31,105 nucleotides of DNA, taken from contig JALCCG010000209.1 in the NCBI GenBank assembly GCA_023212695.1, positions 6,684-37,788 on the forward strand, read 5' to 3'. The stretch comes from Sporisorium sorghi. Taxonomy: Eukaryota > Basidiomycota > Ustilaginomycetes > Ustilaginales > Ustilaginaceae. The notes under the pieces were generated by a model. The model saw nothing but the letters and a program-made list of their open reading frames with translations. It had not been told where the DNA came from and did not search any database. Of the stretch, positions 1 to 9,369 are shown piece after piece; the stretch's first letter is position 1; the number at the start of each line of letters is the position of its first letter. Made by a program: the position numbers and the translations under genes.

Positions 1-2
1 CC

Positions 3-1220
3 GAACAGCCCGACGTCAACTGGACCAACGACGCCTGCCGCCACGCCATCTACAAGTCCGCCATGGAGTTCTGGCTCGACAAGGGCGTCAACGGCTTCCG
101 CGTCGACACGGTCAACATGTACTCCAAGCCCATGGACTTCCCCGATGCTCCCATCGTCGATGAAGGTGCCGAGACCCAGCCGGCGGGGATGCTCTACTGC
201 AACGGCCCCATGATGCACACCTACCTCAAAGAGATGGGCGCGATCCTGGAGCGCTACGACGCAATGACCGTGGGCGAGCTGCCCAACACGCCCAAGACGG
301 CCGATGTGGTGCGCTACGTCTCTGCAGCCGAAAACGAGCTGAGCCAGGTGTTCCAGTTTGACATTGTCGATCTGGGCCGCAACCCGGTCGATATCATGCG
401 CAATGACGGCTACAAGCTGCCAGAGATGAAGCGCGTCGTCGACAAGTGGCAGCGCTTCACCGAGGGCAACGATGCCTGGACGACGGTGTTCATCGAGAAC
501 CATGACCAGGGGCGTTCGATTTCGAGGTTTGCCTCCGACAAGCCGGAGCACATTGCTGATTCCGGCAAGATGCTCGCGCTGATGAACATGACTTTGACGG
601 GCACTGTGTACGTCTACCAGGGTCAGGAGATCGGCATGACCAACGTCCCGCCCACCTGGACTGCCGAAGAGTATCTGGACGTCAACAGCATCAACTACCT
701 CGCTTCGGTCAAGGCGCGCACGAACGGCGACCCCGCCGCGCTCGCCAAAGCATTGCAGGGCGTCAACCAGCTCGGGCGCGACAACGCGCGTACGCCCGTC
801 CAGTGGTCCTCGGCGCCCAACGGCGGCTTCTCCGCCGACCCTTCGACGAAGCCCTGGATGCGCACCAACGACAACTACACGCACATCAACGTCGAGGCGC
901 AGCAGGACGACCCCGAGTCGGTGCTCAACTTTTACCGCAAGATCATTGCGCTTCGCAAGCAGCGCTCGAGCTTGCTGGGCAGGGGACAGTTCAGGTTGCT
1001 CGAGGAGGACGACGAGAAGCTGTTCAAGTTTGTCAAGCTGGCTGATGGGGGCGAGAAGGCGTTTGTCGTGCTCAATTTCACGGACGAGGTGCAGACGTAC
1101 GAGTTGCCCGAGGAGGTCAAGGGCGCAGAGCTCGTCGTGGATACCAAGGGGGAGAAAGGTGGCGAGAGTGGCAAGCTGGCTGCGTTCCAGGGCCGACTGT
1201 ACATCCTGTCTGCTCAGTAG
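3..1220 (+). CDS. Alpha-glucosidase (maltase), GH13 family, 5'-truncated by window edge
   Basis: Retaining glycoside hydrolase that releases glucose from alpha-1,4-linked maltose-type substrates. The reading frame is open from base 3, so the gene starts outside the window; the first internal Met is at 63. Counting from that Met, the GH13 catalytic landmarks are all present: the nucleophile Asp15 in GFRVDTVNM, the acid/base Glu72 in TVGELP, and the transition-state Asp148 in FIENHDQGRS. The upstream part reads QPDVNW and AIYKSAMEFWLDKGVNGF, typical of alpha-glucosidases. The C-terminal part (about 290-385) is the expected beta-sandwich domain. Stop is TAG at 1218-1220. It converges with the glutamine synthetase-like gene, leaving 146 bp. 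The N-terminal half of the TIM barrel, and whether there is a signal peptide, cannot be seen, so secreted versus cytosolic maltase is undecided. Confidence 0.95.
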   Translation, partial: EQPDVNWTNDACRHAIYKSAMEFWLDKGVNGFRVDTVNMYSKPMDFPDAPIVDEGAETQPAGMLYCNGPMMHTYLKEMGAILERYDAMTVGELPNTPKTADVVRYVSAAENELSQVFQFDIVDLGRNPVDIMRNDGYKLPEMKRVVDKWQRFTEGNDAWTTVFIENHDQGRSISRFASDKPEHIADSGKMLALMNMTLTGTVYVYQGQEIGMTNVPPTWTAEEYLDVNSINYLASVKARTNGDPAALAKALQGVNQLGRDNARTPVQWSSAPNGGFSADPSTKPWMRTNDNYTHINVEAQQDDPESVLNFYRKIIALRKQRSSLLGRGQFRLLEEDDEKLFKFVKLADGGEKAFVVLNFTDEVQTYELPEEVKGAELVVDTKGEKGGESGKLAAFQGRLYILSAQ

Positions 1221-1366
1221 ATGAGCTCGAGTGTTGGCTTTCATAGAGAGAGATGTTTCACCCTTGTTGCTCTCGACACTGCCGACTGAATGTAGAAGTT
1301 GTCATATGCAACCCGTGACTGTGAACGACGTTCTCTGTGCTGTGTGTGTGTGTATGTGTGTAGCGT
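1221..1366. other. Convergent 3' spacer with GT-rich microsatellite
   Basis: This is the 146-bp shared 3' region of the alpha-glucosidase and GS-like genes. It holds a short (GT)n tract around 1339-1361, interrupted once by an A. No gene is seen. Confidence 0.6.
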
Positions 1367-2884
1367 CTAGATGAGCTCCATGTATCGCTCCATCTCCCAA
1401 TTGGTGACGGTCTGGTTGAACAGTTGCACCTCATGCAGCCTTGTACCTCCGAAATGGTCGACAAGCGTGTCGCCCAGCACCTTCCTCGCCAAGCTCTCTG
1501 GCGCCATGAACTTGCGTGTAGCCGCCTCGAGCGATGTGGGCAAGTAGACCAGCTTTTGCTCCTTCAGGGGCTTGGTCGAATCCATCGGCGCAAAGGGCAA
1601 CTCGAGCTTATTCGCAATACCGTAGAGACCGAGGGCGAACACAGCGCTGAAAGCGTACTGCGCATTGAGGTCGGCACCGGGCACACGCACCTCGAAGCGG
1701 GTGCCGTACTCTGGCACATCGGGCGGGCCAAGAATGCGCACCGACGCCAGACGCGAGTCGTATCCATACGAACAAATGTTGGGCGCCCAGTAAGCCTCGC
1801 CCGTCGTCAGGCGCTTGTACGAGTTGATCGTCGGACACAGCATGGGCATGATATCCGGCAAACCCGTCATGACCCCCGCCAAAAAGTGCTCGGCCGTCTT
1901 GGAGATATAGCGCACGTCGTCGTACGGCGCATCCGCCCGACCGCCTGCTTCGAGCTCTTTCTCGCTAAGCGCAAAGATATTGCGACCTGTCGAAGGATCG
2001 CGCAGCGAGACGTGGATGTGACCCGAGCAGCCCGCAAGGTTGGCCCAGGGTTTGGCCATGAACGTCGGCAGGACGCCGTGCTTGATGCCGACGCTCTTGG
2101 CGAGCAGCTTGTAGAGCACGGCCATGTCGGCCATGCGTGTGACTTCGGTGTAGGCGAGCGCGGTCTCGAACACACCCGGGCCCGTCTCGGTGTGGTGGCC
2201 CTCGACGTCAATACCAAACGCCTCCGCCGCATCGAACAGCTCCAAGAAGTAGTCCTTGTTGAGCGTAGTGCGCAGCATCGAGTATCCATGGTTTCCCGGC
2301 GTCAACGGCGTCAACTGCACGAAACCCTTCTGCTCGACCGACTGCGCCGTCTCTGCAAACTGGAAGTACTCGAACTCTGCACCCGCCATGCACAGCAGCC
2401 CCAACTCCGCCTCCGCCTTACCAGTAACCGACCGCAGCAGGTTCCGCGGACACACGGCGAGCGGCGTGCCGTCGGCGTTGAAGAAGCGGATGAGGAAGAA
2501 GGGCAGGTTGTCCTCCCACGGAATGCGGCGGTACGTGTCGAGGTCGATGCGCGCCGACAGGTCGCGGTAGCCGTTGGCCTTGTTCGATACGAGTAGTTCG
2601 GTTGGGTACACGAGATCGTGCATGTCCCAGCCAAAGATGACCGAGCAGAAGCCAAAGTCCGAGTCGGGTTTGGCGGCGGAGAGGAACTTCTTCTTGGAGA
2701 CGTACTTGCCGCGCACGATGCCATCGACGTCGAGGCCTGGTCAAGAGAGTGGCACATTGAGTCAGAAGACGCTTGCTTGTAGCGAGAATGCTGTGCGTGG
2801 CAGCGACTCACCTCCAACTTTGACCTTGTTGTCATTCTTGAGGAGCTCCTCGAGGTCTGCATATGTGATTTTGGGTTTAGACAT
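1367..2884 (-). CDS. Glutamine synthetase family protein, class-I-like (gamma-glutamyl-amine ligase candidate)
   Basis: ATP-dependent ligase of the glutamine synthetase fold. Two exons, complement(2812-2884) and complement(1367-2736), joined over a 75-nt GT-AG intron, give 480 aa. Visible features are the beta-grasp start (GLDVDGIVRGKYVSKKK, about 26-41), metal and glutamate site segments AEFEYF (144-149) and EGHHTETGPGVFE (203-215), GCSGHIHVSL (about 260-269), TTGEAYWAPN, and the C-terminal RVPGADLNAQYA typical of class-I GS rather than the fungal class-II enzyme. Family members of this type include FluG C-terminal domains and bacterial gamma-glutamylpolyamine or gamma-glutamylethanolamide synthetases; no amidohydrolase domain is attached, unlike FluG. 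The frame runs open upstream into the promoter, but the Met at 2884 is chosen because homology-like sequence begins there. Divergent from an aldehyde dehydrogenase. The substrate cannot be decided from sequence; ammonia, a polyamine or an amino alcohol are all possible. Confidence 0.9.
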
Positions 2885-3340
2885 GGCAGGCGAGTGATCG
2901 ACTTGGTTGGTGGTGGTGAGGATAATGGTGGTCGACAAGCAAATCAGCAATGATAAGAGCTGCGATGGTGATTGCGGATGCGCACCGATTGCGCTACAGT
3001 GCCTCTCAACCGATACAGTATCGAGCGTCGGAGGCTGAATCAGTGAGTGAGTGAACGTTCGGGAAGGTGGCCGACAAGCCAGACAGTCCTCGTGACTTTG
3101 GCCAGTCGGAAAGTGGTCCGAGCACTTGTAACTGCCGAGGCACAACTCGGAGAACAAAAAGAGGCGTCTCTTCTTATCTCTTGCAAAACGCACCGGACGC
3201 ACCGGACGCACCGAACGCGCACTCGGCACTCACACCTCCACCTTCTCTACAGTCACCGCCACTTTTCGGATCTTCTTCTTGTTCTCGTCACACCATCACC
3301 TTCGCAACCACTCCGAAACCGCGTCATCTCGCCTCCAACA
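2885..3340. promoter_or_regulatory. Divergent promoter region between GS-like and ALDH genes
   Basis: 456 bp separate the two start codons, so both genes must be driven from here and co-regulation is plausible. It contains a 9-bp imperfect triplicate of the unit GCACCGGAC at about 3189-3215 in the presumed ALDH leader, and a CT-rich stretch just before the ALDH ATG. No clear TATA box was found. Confidence 0.6.
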
Positions 3341-4841
3341 ATGTCGTCGTCGATTCAAACTACGATCGCGCCGTTCGATCAGAGCGTCGTCTGCAAAAAG
3401 CAGCTGCTCACTCCAGCCGAACTCGACAAGGCCATCGACGCCGCCGCCGCAGCTCAAAAGTCCTGGGCCAAAGTGGCAGTGGAAGAGCGCGTCACCATCA
3501 TCACGAAATGGATGGGCATCCTCGATAGCGAAAAGGAACAGCTCGGAAAGGAACTGTCGGTGCAGATGGGTCGACCCGTCTCGCAGTGTGCGGGTGAGAT
3601 CAAGGGTGCGCTGCAACGATGCCGTTACCTGTGTAAAGTGGCCAAGGACTGCCTCGCCGACTCGCCTCGAACGGACACCGAGACGCCCAACCTCAAGCTG
3701 GCCATCCGAAGGGATCCGTTTGGTGTCGTTGCCATCGTCACTCCATGGAAGTGAGTCGAGATCATTTCAGCAGAAGTTCGTTTGTATGGCCGTTACTGAC
3801 GCTTTGTTCCCCTTGGGATATAACAGCTACCCATACCTGACCACCGTCAATGGTCTCATTACTGCCTTGCTCGCAGGCAACGCTGTGGTCCTCAAACCAT
3901 CGCCGCAGACCCCGCTCACCGCCGAGAGCTTCCAACGCACGCTCGAACAGGCCGGCCTGCCCAAGGACCTGCTGCAGATTGCGCACCTCGACTTTGAGAC
4001 CACCGCCAAGCTGGCCGCAGACGCACGCATCAAGTTCCTCATCTTCACCGGCTCGGTCGCTGGTGGCAAAGCGCTCGCAAAAGCTGCCGCCGATGGTCCC
4101 GGATTCAAGGGTGTTGGCCTCGAGCTCGGCGGAAAGGATCCAGCCTACGTTCGACACGACGCCGACCTCAAGTGGGCTGCTGAGGAGCTGGTGGACGGCG
4201 CCATGTTCAACTCGGGCCAGTCGTGCTGTTCGGTAGAGCGCATCTACGTGCATGCTTCCGTGTTCGACGAGTTTGTTAAGGAATTTGTCGAAGTTGCCAA
4301 GGGATACAAGCTCGGAGATCCGAGCCAGCCGGGCACTTCGCTCGGACCCGTGGTCAGCCTTGCCTCCGCCGAACGCATCCGCAAGCAGATCGACGACGCC
4401 CTCAGCAAGGGAGCCAAGAACCTGATCCCGAGCGATCTCTTCACAGAAGCTAAAGCGGGCACGGCGCTGGTGGCACCCACAGTGCTGGTCAACGTCGACC
4501 ACTCGATGGAGATCATGACCGAAGAGACGTTTGGACCTGCCATCGGTATCCAAAAGGTCGAATCGGACGACGAGGCGCTCCGACTGATGAACGACTCGCA
4601 CTACGGCTTGACTGCTTCCGTCTGGACCGACATCGAGAACGCCGACTCGGCGGCTGCATTCGACAAGCTCGCCACGGAGCTCGAGACGGGCACGGTGTAT
4701 CTCAACCGCGCCGATGTGCTCGACCCTGCTCTGCCCTGGACGGGTGTCAAGGACAGCGGACGCGGCGTCAGCCTGAGCACGCTCGGATTCGATGCGCTCA
4801 CGCAGCCCAAGTCGATCCACATGCGATTGCGCAAGGCTTAG
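3341..4841 (+). CDS. NAD(P)-dependent aldehyde dehydrogenase (succinate-semialdehyde dehydrogenase-like)
   Basis: Oxidises an aldehyde to the carboxylic acid with NAD(P)+. Exons 3341-3750 and 3827-4841 are joined over a 76-nt intron (GTGAGT...ACAG) that falls inside the conserved TPWNYP motif; only the spliced form restores Trp-Asn-Tyr. The product is 474 aa, the usual ALDH length. Landmarks are the cofactor-binding FTGSVAGGK (about 210-218), general base Glu236 in GLELGGK, and catalytic Cys270 in FNSGQSC, with a second Cys directly after it. EIMTEETFGPAIGI is the conserved oligomerisation/active-site segment, and the end DPALPWTGVKDSGRG is typical of semialdehyde dehydrogenases. No targeting signal is evident, so it is likely cytosolic. 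It is divergent from the GS-like gene and is followed by an SDR on the same strand. The precise aldehyde is unknown. Confidence 0.95.
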
Positions 4842-5270
4842 ATGGAGTGCGAGGATAATGATACAAGCTAATTGAAGCAACGTTCGTGAATAAAGTTGAC
4901 CGTTGCTTGTTCTGTGCGTTTGCTGAGAGTGAAAGTGCCGAGTGCTCCAGTGGCGAATAGCGAATAGCGAATAGCGAGTCGCGAGTGCGAGACGCGTTGA
5001 TGCCCGACAAATTGGCCGAATTGCCCGAGTTCTAGAAATTGAATGCAAAGAAGGATGTTCCGCGGCAGCAAGAGACAGCGAACAAAGCAGCACTTCCGAC
5101 TCTCCGAAAGATAAGGTTGCATGAGTGACACACACGCACGCGCTCTTCTACAATCACACAACCGCACAGACCGTTCTCTTTTCTTGTCGATCATCACCAT
5201 CATCGACATTCGTCGCCGTCCTTCTCTCTTTCTCACCACCACCACCTCCTATCTCGGATCACTCAACAAC
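4842..5270. other. ALDH-SDR intergenic spacer and SDR promoter
   Basis: 429 bp containing the ALDH 3' flank and the SDR 5' flank. The only marked structure is the CGAATAG tandem repeat at 4954-4974. A pyrimidine-rich, CACCACC-containing leader precedes the SDR start. No further gene is seen. Confidence 0.5.
4954..4974. repeat. Short tandem repeat, 7-bp unit x3 (CGAATAG)
   Basis: Three perfect head-to-tail copies of CGAATAG lie between ALDH and SDR, followed by the related CGAGTCGCGAGTGCGAG. This is a simple minisatellite-like repeat with no assigned function. Confidence 0.85.
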
Positions 5271-6614
5271 ATGCCCGGACTTCGTCTTCCTCATCGCGTG
5301 AGTCTGCTCTCAAACATCTTGATCAAATTGGCGATCGCTGACCTCGTGTTCTCGAACTCATCTCGAAACAGGTTGCTGTCATCACCGGCGGTGGTTCGTG
5401 AGTATCTGCATTCAAGCTTTCATTTGTATGAATATCTCGCGCTGACCCTTCGCATCTTCCCCTCTACGAACAGCGGCATCGGCCGTGAATGCGCCATCCT
5501 CTTCGCTTCCGAGGGCGCCAACGTCGTTCTGGCCGACATCAACCTCGAAGCTTGCCAAAAGACCGCCGACATTGTCAACGAGCGTTTCAACAAGGCCGAG
5601 ATCCCCGTCAAGGCCGTCGCTATGAAGTGCGACGTTAGCAAGGAGGACGAGGTGGCTGCCATTGTCCAGCGTGCCGTTGACGAGTTTGGTCGTCTCGATG
5701 TCATGTTCAACAACGCCGGTATCATGCACCCTGCCGACGACAATGCGCTCAACACCGAGGAAAAGATCTGGGACTTGACCCAGGCTATCAATGTCAAGGG
5801 TGTCTGGTACGGCTGCAAGCATGCTATCATTGCCATGCGAAAGGTCAGTGCTGCACACGCCGTCTCGAGTCGTGTTCTTCGTTTCTGACGTTTCCTGCCT
5901 TTTGTCTGCTGCAGAACCCAACGGACGAGGCCAAGAACCTGCACGTCGGTGGATCCATCATCAACACGGCCTCGTTTGTGGCCATTATGGGCGCAGCTAC
6001 GCCTCAGATCGCCTACACCGCATCCAAGGGTGCCGTTCTTGCTATGACGCGCGAACTCGCCATGGTCCACGCTCGCGAGGGCATCCGCGTCAACTCACTC
6101 TGCCCGTATGTTTCGCCTCAGCCCATCTTTGCATCTTCGATCGATCTGTTGCTGACGCTGTCTCTCCTCGTCTGCTTTGTGTGGGATGCATAGTGGCCCG
6201 CTGCAAACACCGCTGCTCATGGACTTCCTCAACACTCCCGAAAAGCTCAACCGCCGTCTCACCCACTTGCCCATGGGTCGTTTCGGCGAGGCTGTCGAGC
6301 AGGCTAAAGCTGTCCTCTTCCGTGCGTTTTCTCTCGACACGATCAGAAGTGGCTACGACGTTGCTGACACTATCTCTTCCTCATGCTTTGCTTTGCCGTG
6401 CAGTTGCCACCGATGAGTCATCCTACGTCCTCGGACACGACCTGTTGGTCGACGGAGGTCTGTCCAATGCCTATGTTGTAAGTTCTCGCATGGATTCGGC
6501 CTCGTTTGCCATCGTATCGCTCATCTGACCACTCCGTACCTCACTCTCAATTTGCACCATTGGCAGACCGCCGAGGGTCAGCCCATCCTGCCGCCTCCCA
6601 AGAGCCTTGTCTAG
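5271..6614 (+). CDS. Short-chain dehydrogenase/reductase (classical SDR, Rossmann fold)
   Basis: NAD(P)-dependent oxidoreductase of 287 aa. I reconstruct seven exons: 5271-5297, 5372-5397, 5474-5843, 5915-6105, 6194-6321, 6404-6477 and 6567-6614; all six introns are GT-AG and 71-89 nt. Splicing restores the cofactor motif TGGGSGIG (14-21), which is split between exon 2 (26 nt) and exon 3. Other landmarks are an Asp after the second strand (VVLADIN, favouring NAD(H)), NNAG (97-100), Asn124, catalytic Ser161 in INTAS, and YTASK (Tyr175, Lys179). The C-terminus reads LVDGGLSNAYV followed by a short Pro-rich tail. Both length and motif spacing are normal. It is co-directional with the ALDH and 429 bp downstream of it, so an alcohol-to-aldehyde-to-acid sequence is conceivable, but the substrate is unknown. 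Confidence 0.93.
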
Positions 6615-6963
6615 ACACACCTCGTCTCAGCAGCTGTATCGACTTCGTGCCGCAATTCACTCAATGAAGGTGTACATCAAGGCGACAATGCAAAACACGG
6701 AAAAGCAATCTTGTCATTGCCAGAGACCAATACGATGCGCGATGCTATGCGATGCGAACACTACATCCTGTGCTGAGTAAGCCGCCCTTGACAAACGTAC
6801 CCGATAGAATCGAGCTTTCGCACTTTGGCAATCCAATGCCGGCAGCGGCAACAAGGAATAGACCCCCTCCAACCCGGCGAGTTCCTCAGGGTCAGGACAA
6901 CCACGCCGCGTGCCTCCGGGCAAAACAAACAACATACCGCTCGCAAGCAAGCAATAAGCTCGC
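6615..6963. other. Convergent spacer between SDR and OPT genes
   Basis: 349 bp holding both 3' flanks. It contains a GC-rich stretch and small ORFs without recognisable similarity. I see no gene or repeat here. Confidence 0.5.
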
Positions 6964-9369
6964 CTAAGACGACGACGGATCGGGGCAGTAGTCCGGGAAG
7001 CCAGCCGGGTTGCCCGCCCACGTCGGGAACGGCTTCTCGGTGCCCGCTGCGCCGAACACGGCGAAGCTGAGCACAAAGATAATCAGCAAGCTGCCGCCGT
7101 CGAAACCCGCACCGACGATGTAGTTGTACTTCTTGAACCAGGCCGGATATCTGGTCCTCAGCACCGCCTGTGAGATGATTCCGACGAGCACGATGGACAG
7201 GGTCGTGCAGTTCTGTCCGGACGTGAACCAGGCGCTGTACAGGAACACGGTGGGCAGCACCAGGTCGCGCGTCGAGAACCTGCCGATGCGCGGCACGAAC
7301 AGCGTGAACACATAGTGCACCGCCACAGCAGCAATGCCGATGAGCACGGCCATGGGGATGATAAAGTACGGCGTGCCCGGACCGTACATGTACTTGGCCA
7401 TGCTCCACGTGACTGCGCTCACGTTGAGCGACTGGTAGTATGCGCCGGACCAGACGTAGCTGCCGGTGTTGGTGTGCAGGAGCGCGAATTTGGACGAGAT
7501 GATCGTCGAGGCAATGGCGTAGTTGAGGAACGCGCCGAAGACGGTGCCCACGATTTGGGAGACGAACATGGCACGAGGAGGGATCTTGAGGTATTGGCCC
7601 ATCTTGAGGTCGTTGGAGAGGTTGATCACCTGCGCGATGGTGGAGTGCGACCAGGCGTAGAAGTACAAGTTCGCCAGCGGTCGGCCGGGGGAGACGATGC
7701 CGCCGATCATCTTGGTCAGCTGGTTCGTGCTGATTCCATTGCCCAGGATCGCATACAGCACGCCCGAGAACGGCGCCACGATCGTGCCCAGCAGCAGCGA
7801 GACAATGTACGAGTACCACGGCAGCGTCGTGTGCTGCGTCAGCACCACCACGAGCCCAAACACAAAGCTCACAGCCAGCAGAATGAGGTACCACCAATGA
7901 GGCGCCTCCTTGTACTTCTGCATCGCCTGCCAGTGCCGATCGGGCTGCGTCTTGTCGCGCGACTGCTTCACACTCCTCCAAACATCCTTGCCCCAAAACA
8001 GCACCACGTGCGTCACCAGCGCCCCAATCGCAGCATTGCGCATCAGCATCCCCCATGCATACGTCCCCGTCACATTCGGGAACCCGACCGCCTCCAACCG
8101 CGCCTTGTCCAGAATCCCATGCACGAAAACCGCGGTCTGGTTGTACTTTTTCCCATCATCCGCAAAGATGCTCGTCGACATGAACGGGAACGTCTTGGCA
8201 TTCCACACGTTGCTATAGTAAATCGCTGCCATGGCGACGTAGCAGATGACGTAGCCGATCCAGCTGTTGGCCTGTTGGATGAGCGGCAGCGAGAGCTGGC
8301 TCGACGTGATGTACTGCCAGTCGAGGCTGATGCTGAGCAGGCCCATGCCTTCGTTGCTCTGAGCGCCGCCGAAGATGTTGGTCAGCGTCTGCGCCACTTT
8401 CCCCGTTGCGTGCATGCTCGCCAGACACGGAATGCTGACCGAGTTGAGCAGCGGGAAGATGTACGCCGGCAAGGCCTCGTACAGACCCATGGCGGTGAAG
8501 CTGACCCAGAAGGCTTTGACACGTTTGGTGCTGAAACTCTGCTCCCAGTGGAACGCCTGAAACAGGTCCACCAGCGGCAGCGTGCTCCAGTACACCATCT
8601 CTGCCGGATACACGATGATCGGCCGGAAGATGCCCGCTAGACCGTAGCCGAATAGGCCGATGCTCAGAACGCTCAGCACCGCCGTCGTCGTCGTCACGGC
8701 GATTTCGGGGTAGAACAGCTTCTGGGTTCCGAACACATCGCTGGAATGCGCACCATTGGACGCCGAGCTCGCCGTGATCGCCGCAATCGCGTGCTCCTTC
8801 AGCCCGAAGCTCCCCGGGTTCACAAAGTGCACCGCTGTCAGCAGCCAGCCGGGCACGCGCTCGCCGAATCGTGCGGTGAGCGATTTGCGTGTGGGGAGGA
8901 AGCGCGCCCAGAGTGTTCCGAGGATGTAGATGATGATGGCGAGGAAGGTGCCACCGATATCGACCTCTGTGGGTTTGAAGCGGTAGATCTGCGTCAGCGT
9001 CGCCTGGAACGCTGCGCCTACCAAGCCAAGGGTGATGGAGCGGAAGGTGAAACATGCATCGCCGTCGTCGCGGTCGCTGATGAGGAAGTCGGATACGTCG
9101 CGGCCGTTGCGGATGACGTGTTCATCATCCTTGGTGGTGGAGGACTTTTCGGGGTCTTGCGAGGTGACGGTGACGTACTCCTGACCGCTGGTGTGGACGT
9201 CTGCTTTGGAGGAGGGGGTGTGCTTCTCGGCGGATCCGTCGAGCGATGGTGAGGAAGGCTTTTCGGACGTCGGCGTGATAGGGTCAGCGGGGGAGGAGGA
9301 CAGGATGGGCAGCTGCGAGAGCTCGTCTGGCGAGCTCGGGGCGCTATCGGCTGCCGGAACGGACGACAT
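6964..9369 (-). CDS. Oligopeptide transporter, OPT family
   Basis: Proton-coupled plasma-membrane importer of small peptides, glutathione or related compounds (OPT superfamily). It is an intronless 801-aa ORF. Residues 1 to about 105 are a hydrophilic, Ser/Pro/Glu-rich, probably disordered cytosolic tail. From about 106 there are many hydrophobic segments, roughly 12-16 membrane spans. Family hallmarks are NPGSFGLKEHAI followed by an Ala/Ser-rich span and GTQKLFY, the IIVYPAEMVYWSTLPL segment, and NDLKMGQYLKIPPRAMFVSQ in the C-terminal half. The length matches fungal OPTs (about 750-900 aa). A TATA-like element lies about 90 bp upstream. It lies next to the GS/ALDH/SDR group but points toward it, so a functional link is only suggestive. 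The substrate cannot be told from sequence. Confidence 0.93.
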   Translation of the reverse strand: MSSVPAADSAPSSPDELSQLPILSSSPADPITPTSEKPSSPSLDGSAEKHTPSSKADVHTSGQEYVTVTSQDPEKSSTTKDDEHVIRNGRDVSDFLISDRDDGDACFTFRSITLGLVGAAFQATLTQIYRFKPTEVDIGGTFLAIIIYILGTLWARFLPTRKSLTARFGERVPGWLLTAVHFVNPGSFGLKEHAIAAITASSASNGAHSSDVFGTQKLFYPEIAVTTTTAVLSVLSIGLFGYGLAGIFRPIIVYPAEMVYWSTLPLVDLFQAFHWEQSFSTKRVKAFWVSFTAMGLYEALPAYIFPLLNSVSIPCLASMHATGKVAQTLTNIFGGAQSNEGMGLLSISLDWQYITSSQLSLPLIQQANSWIGYVICYVAMAAIYYSNVWNAKTFPFMSTSIFADDGKKYNQTAVFVHGILDKARLEAVGFPNVTGTYAWGMLMRNAAIGALVTHVVLFWGKDVWRSVKQSRDKTQPDRHWQAMQKYKEAPHWWYLILLAVSFVFGLVVVLTQHTTLPWYSYIVSLLLGTIVAPFSGVLYAILGNGISTNQLTKMIGGIVSPGRPLANLYFYAWSHSTIAQVINLSNDLKMGQYLKIPPRAMFVSQIVGTVFGAFLNYAIASTIISSKFALLHTNTGSYVWSGAYYQSLNVSAVTWSMAKYMYGPGTPYFIIPMAVLIGIAAVAVHYVFTLFVPRIGRFSTRDLVLPTVFLYSAWFTSGQNCTTLSIVLVGIISQAVLRTRYPAWFKKYNYIVGAGFDGGSLLIIFVLSFAVFGAAGTEKPFPTWAGNPAGFPDYCPDPSSS

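Noticed and set aside
1424..2596. 390-aa plus-strand ORF opposite the GS-like gene
   Set aside because: Antisense shadow with Arg/His-rich composition.
3762..5135. 457-aa minus-strand ORF opposite the ALDH gene
   Set aside because: Covers ALDH exon 2 in antisense and has no motif; it is a shadow.
7315..8640. 441-aa plus-strand ORF antisense to the OPT gene
   Set aside because: Arg/His/Asp-rich composition typical of a GC-rich shadow frame; the opposite strand encodes a clear OPT transporter.
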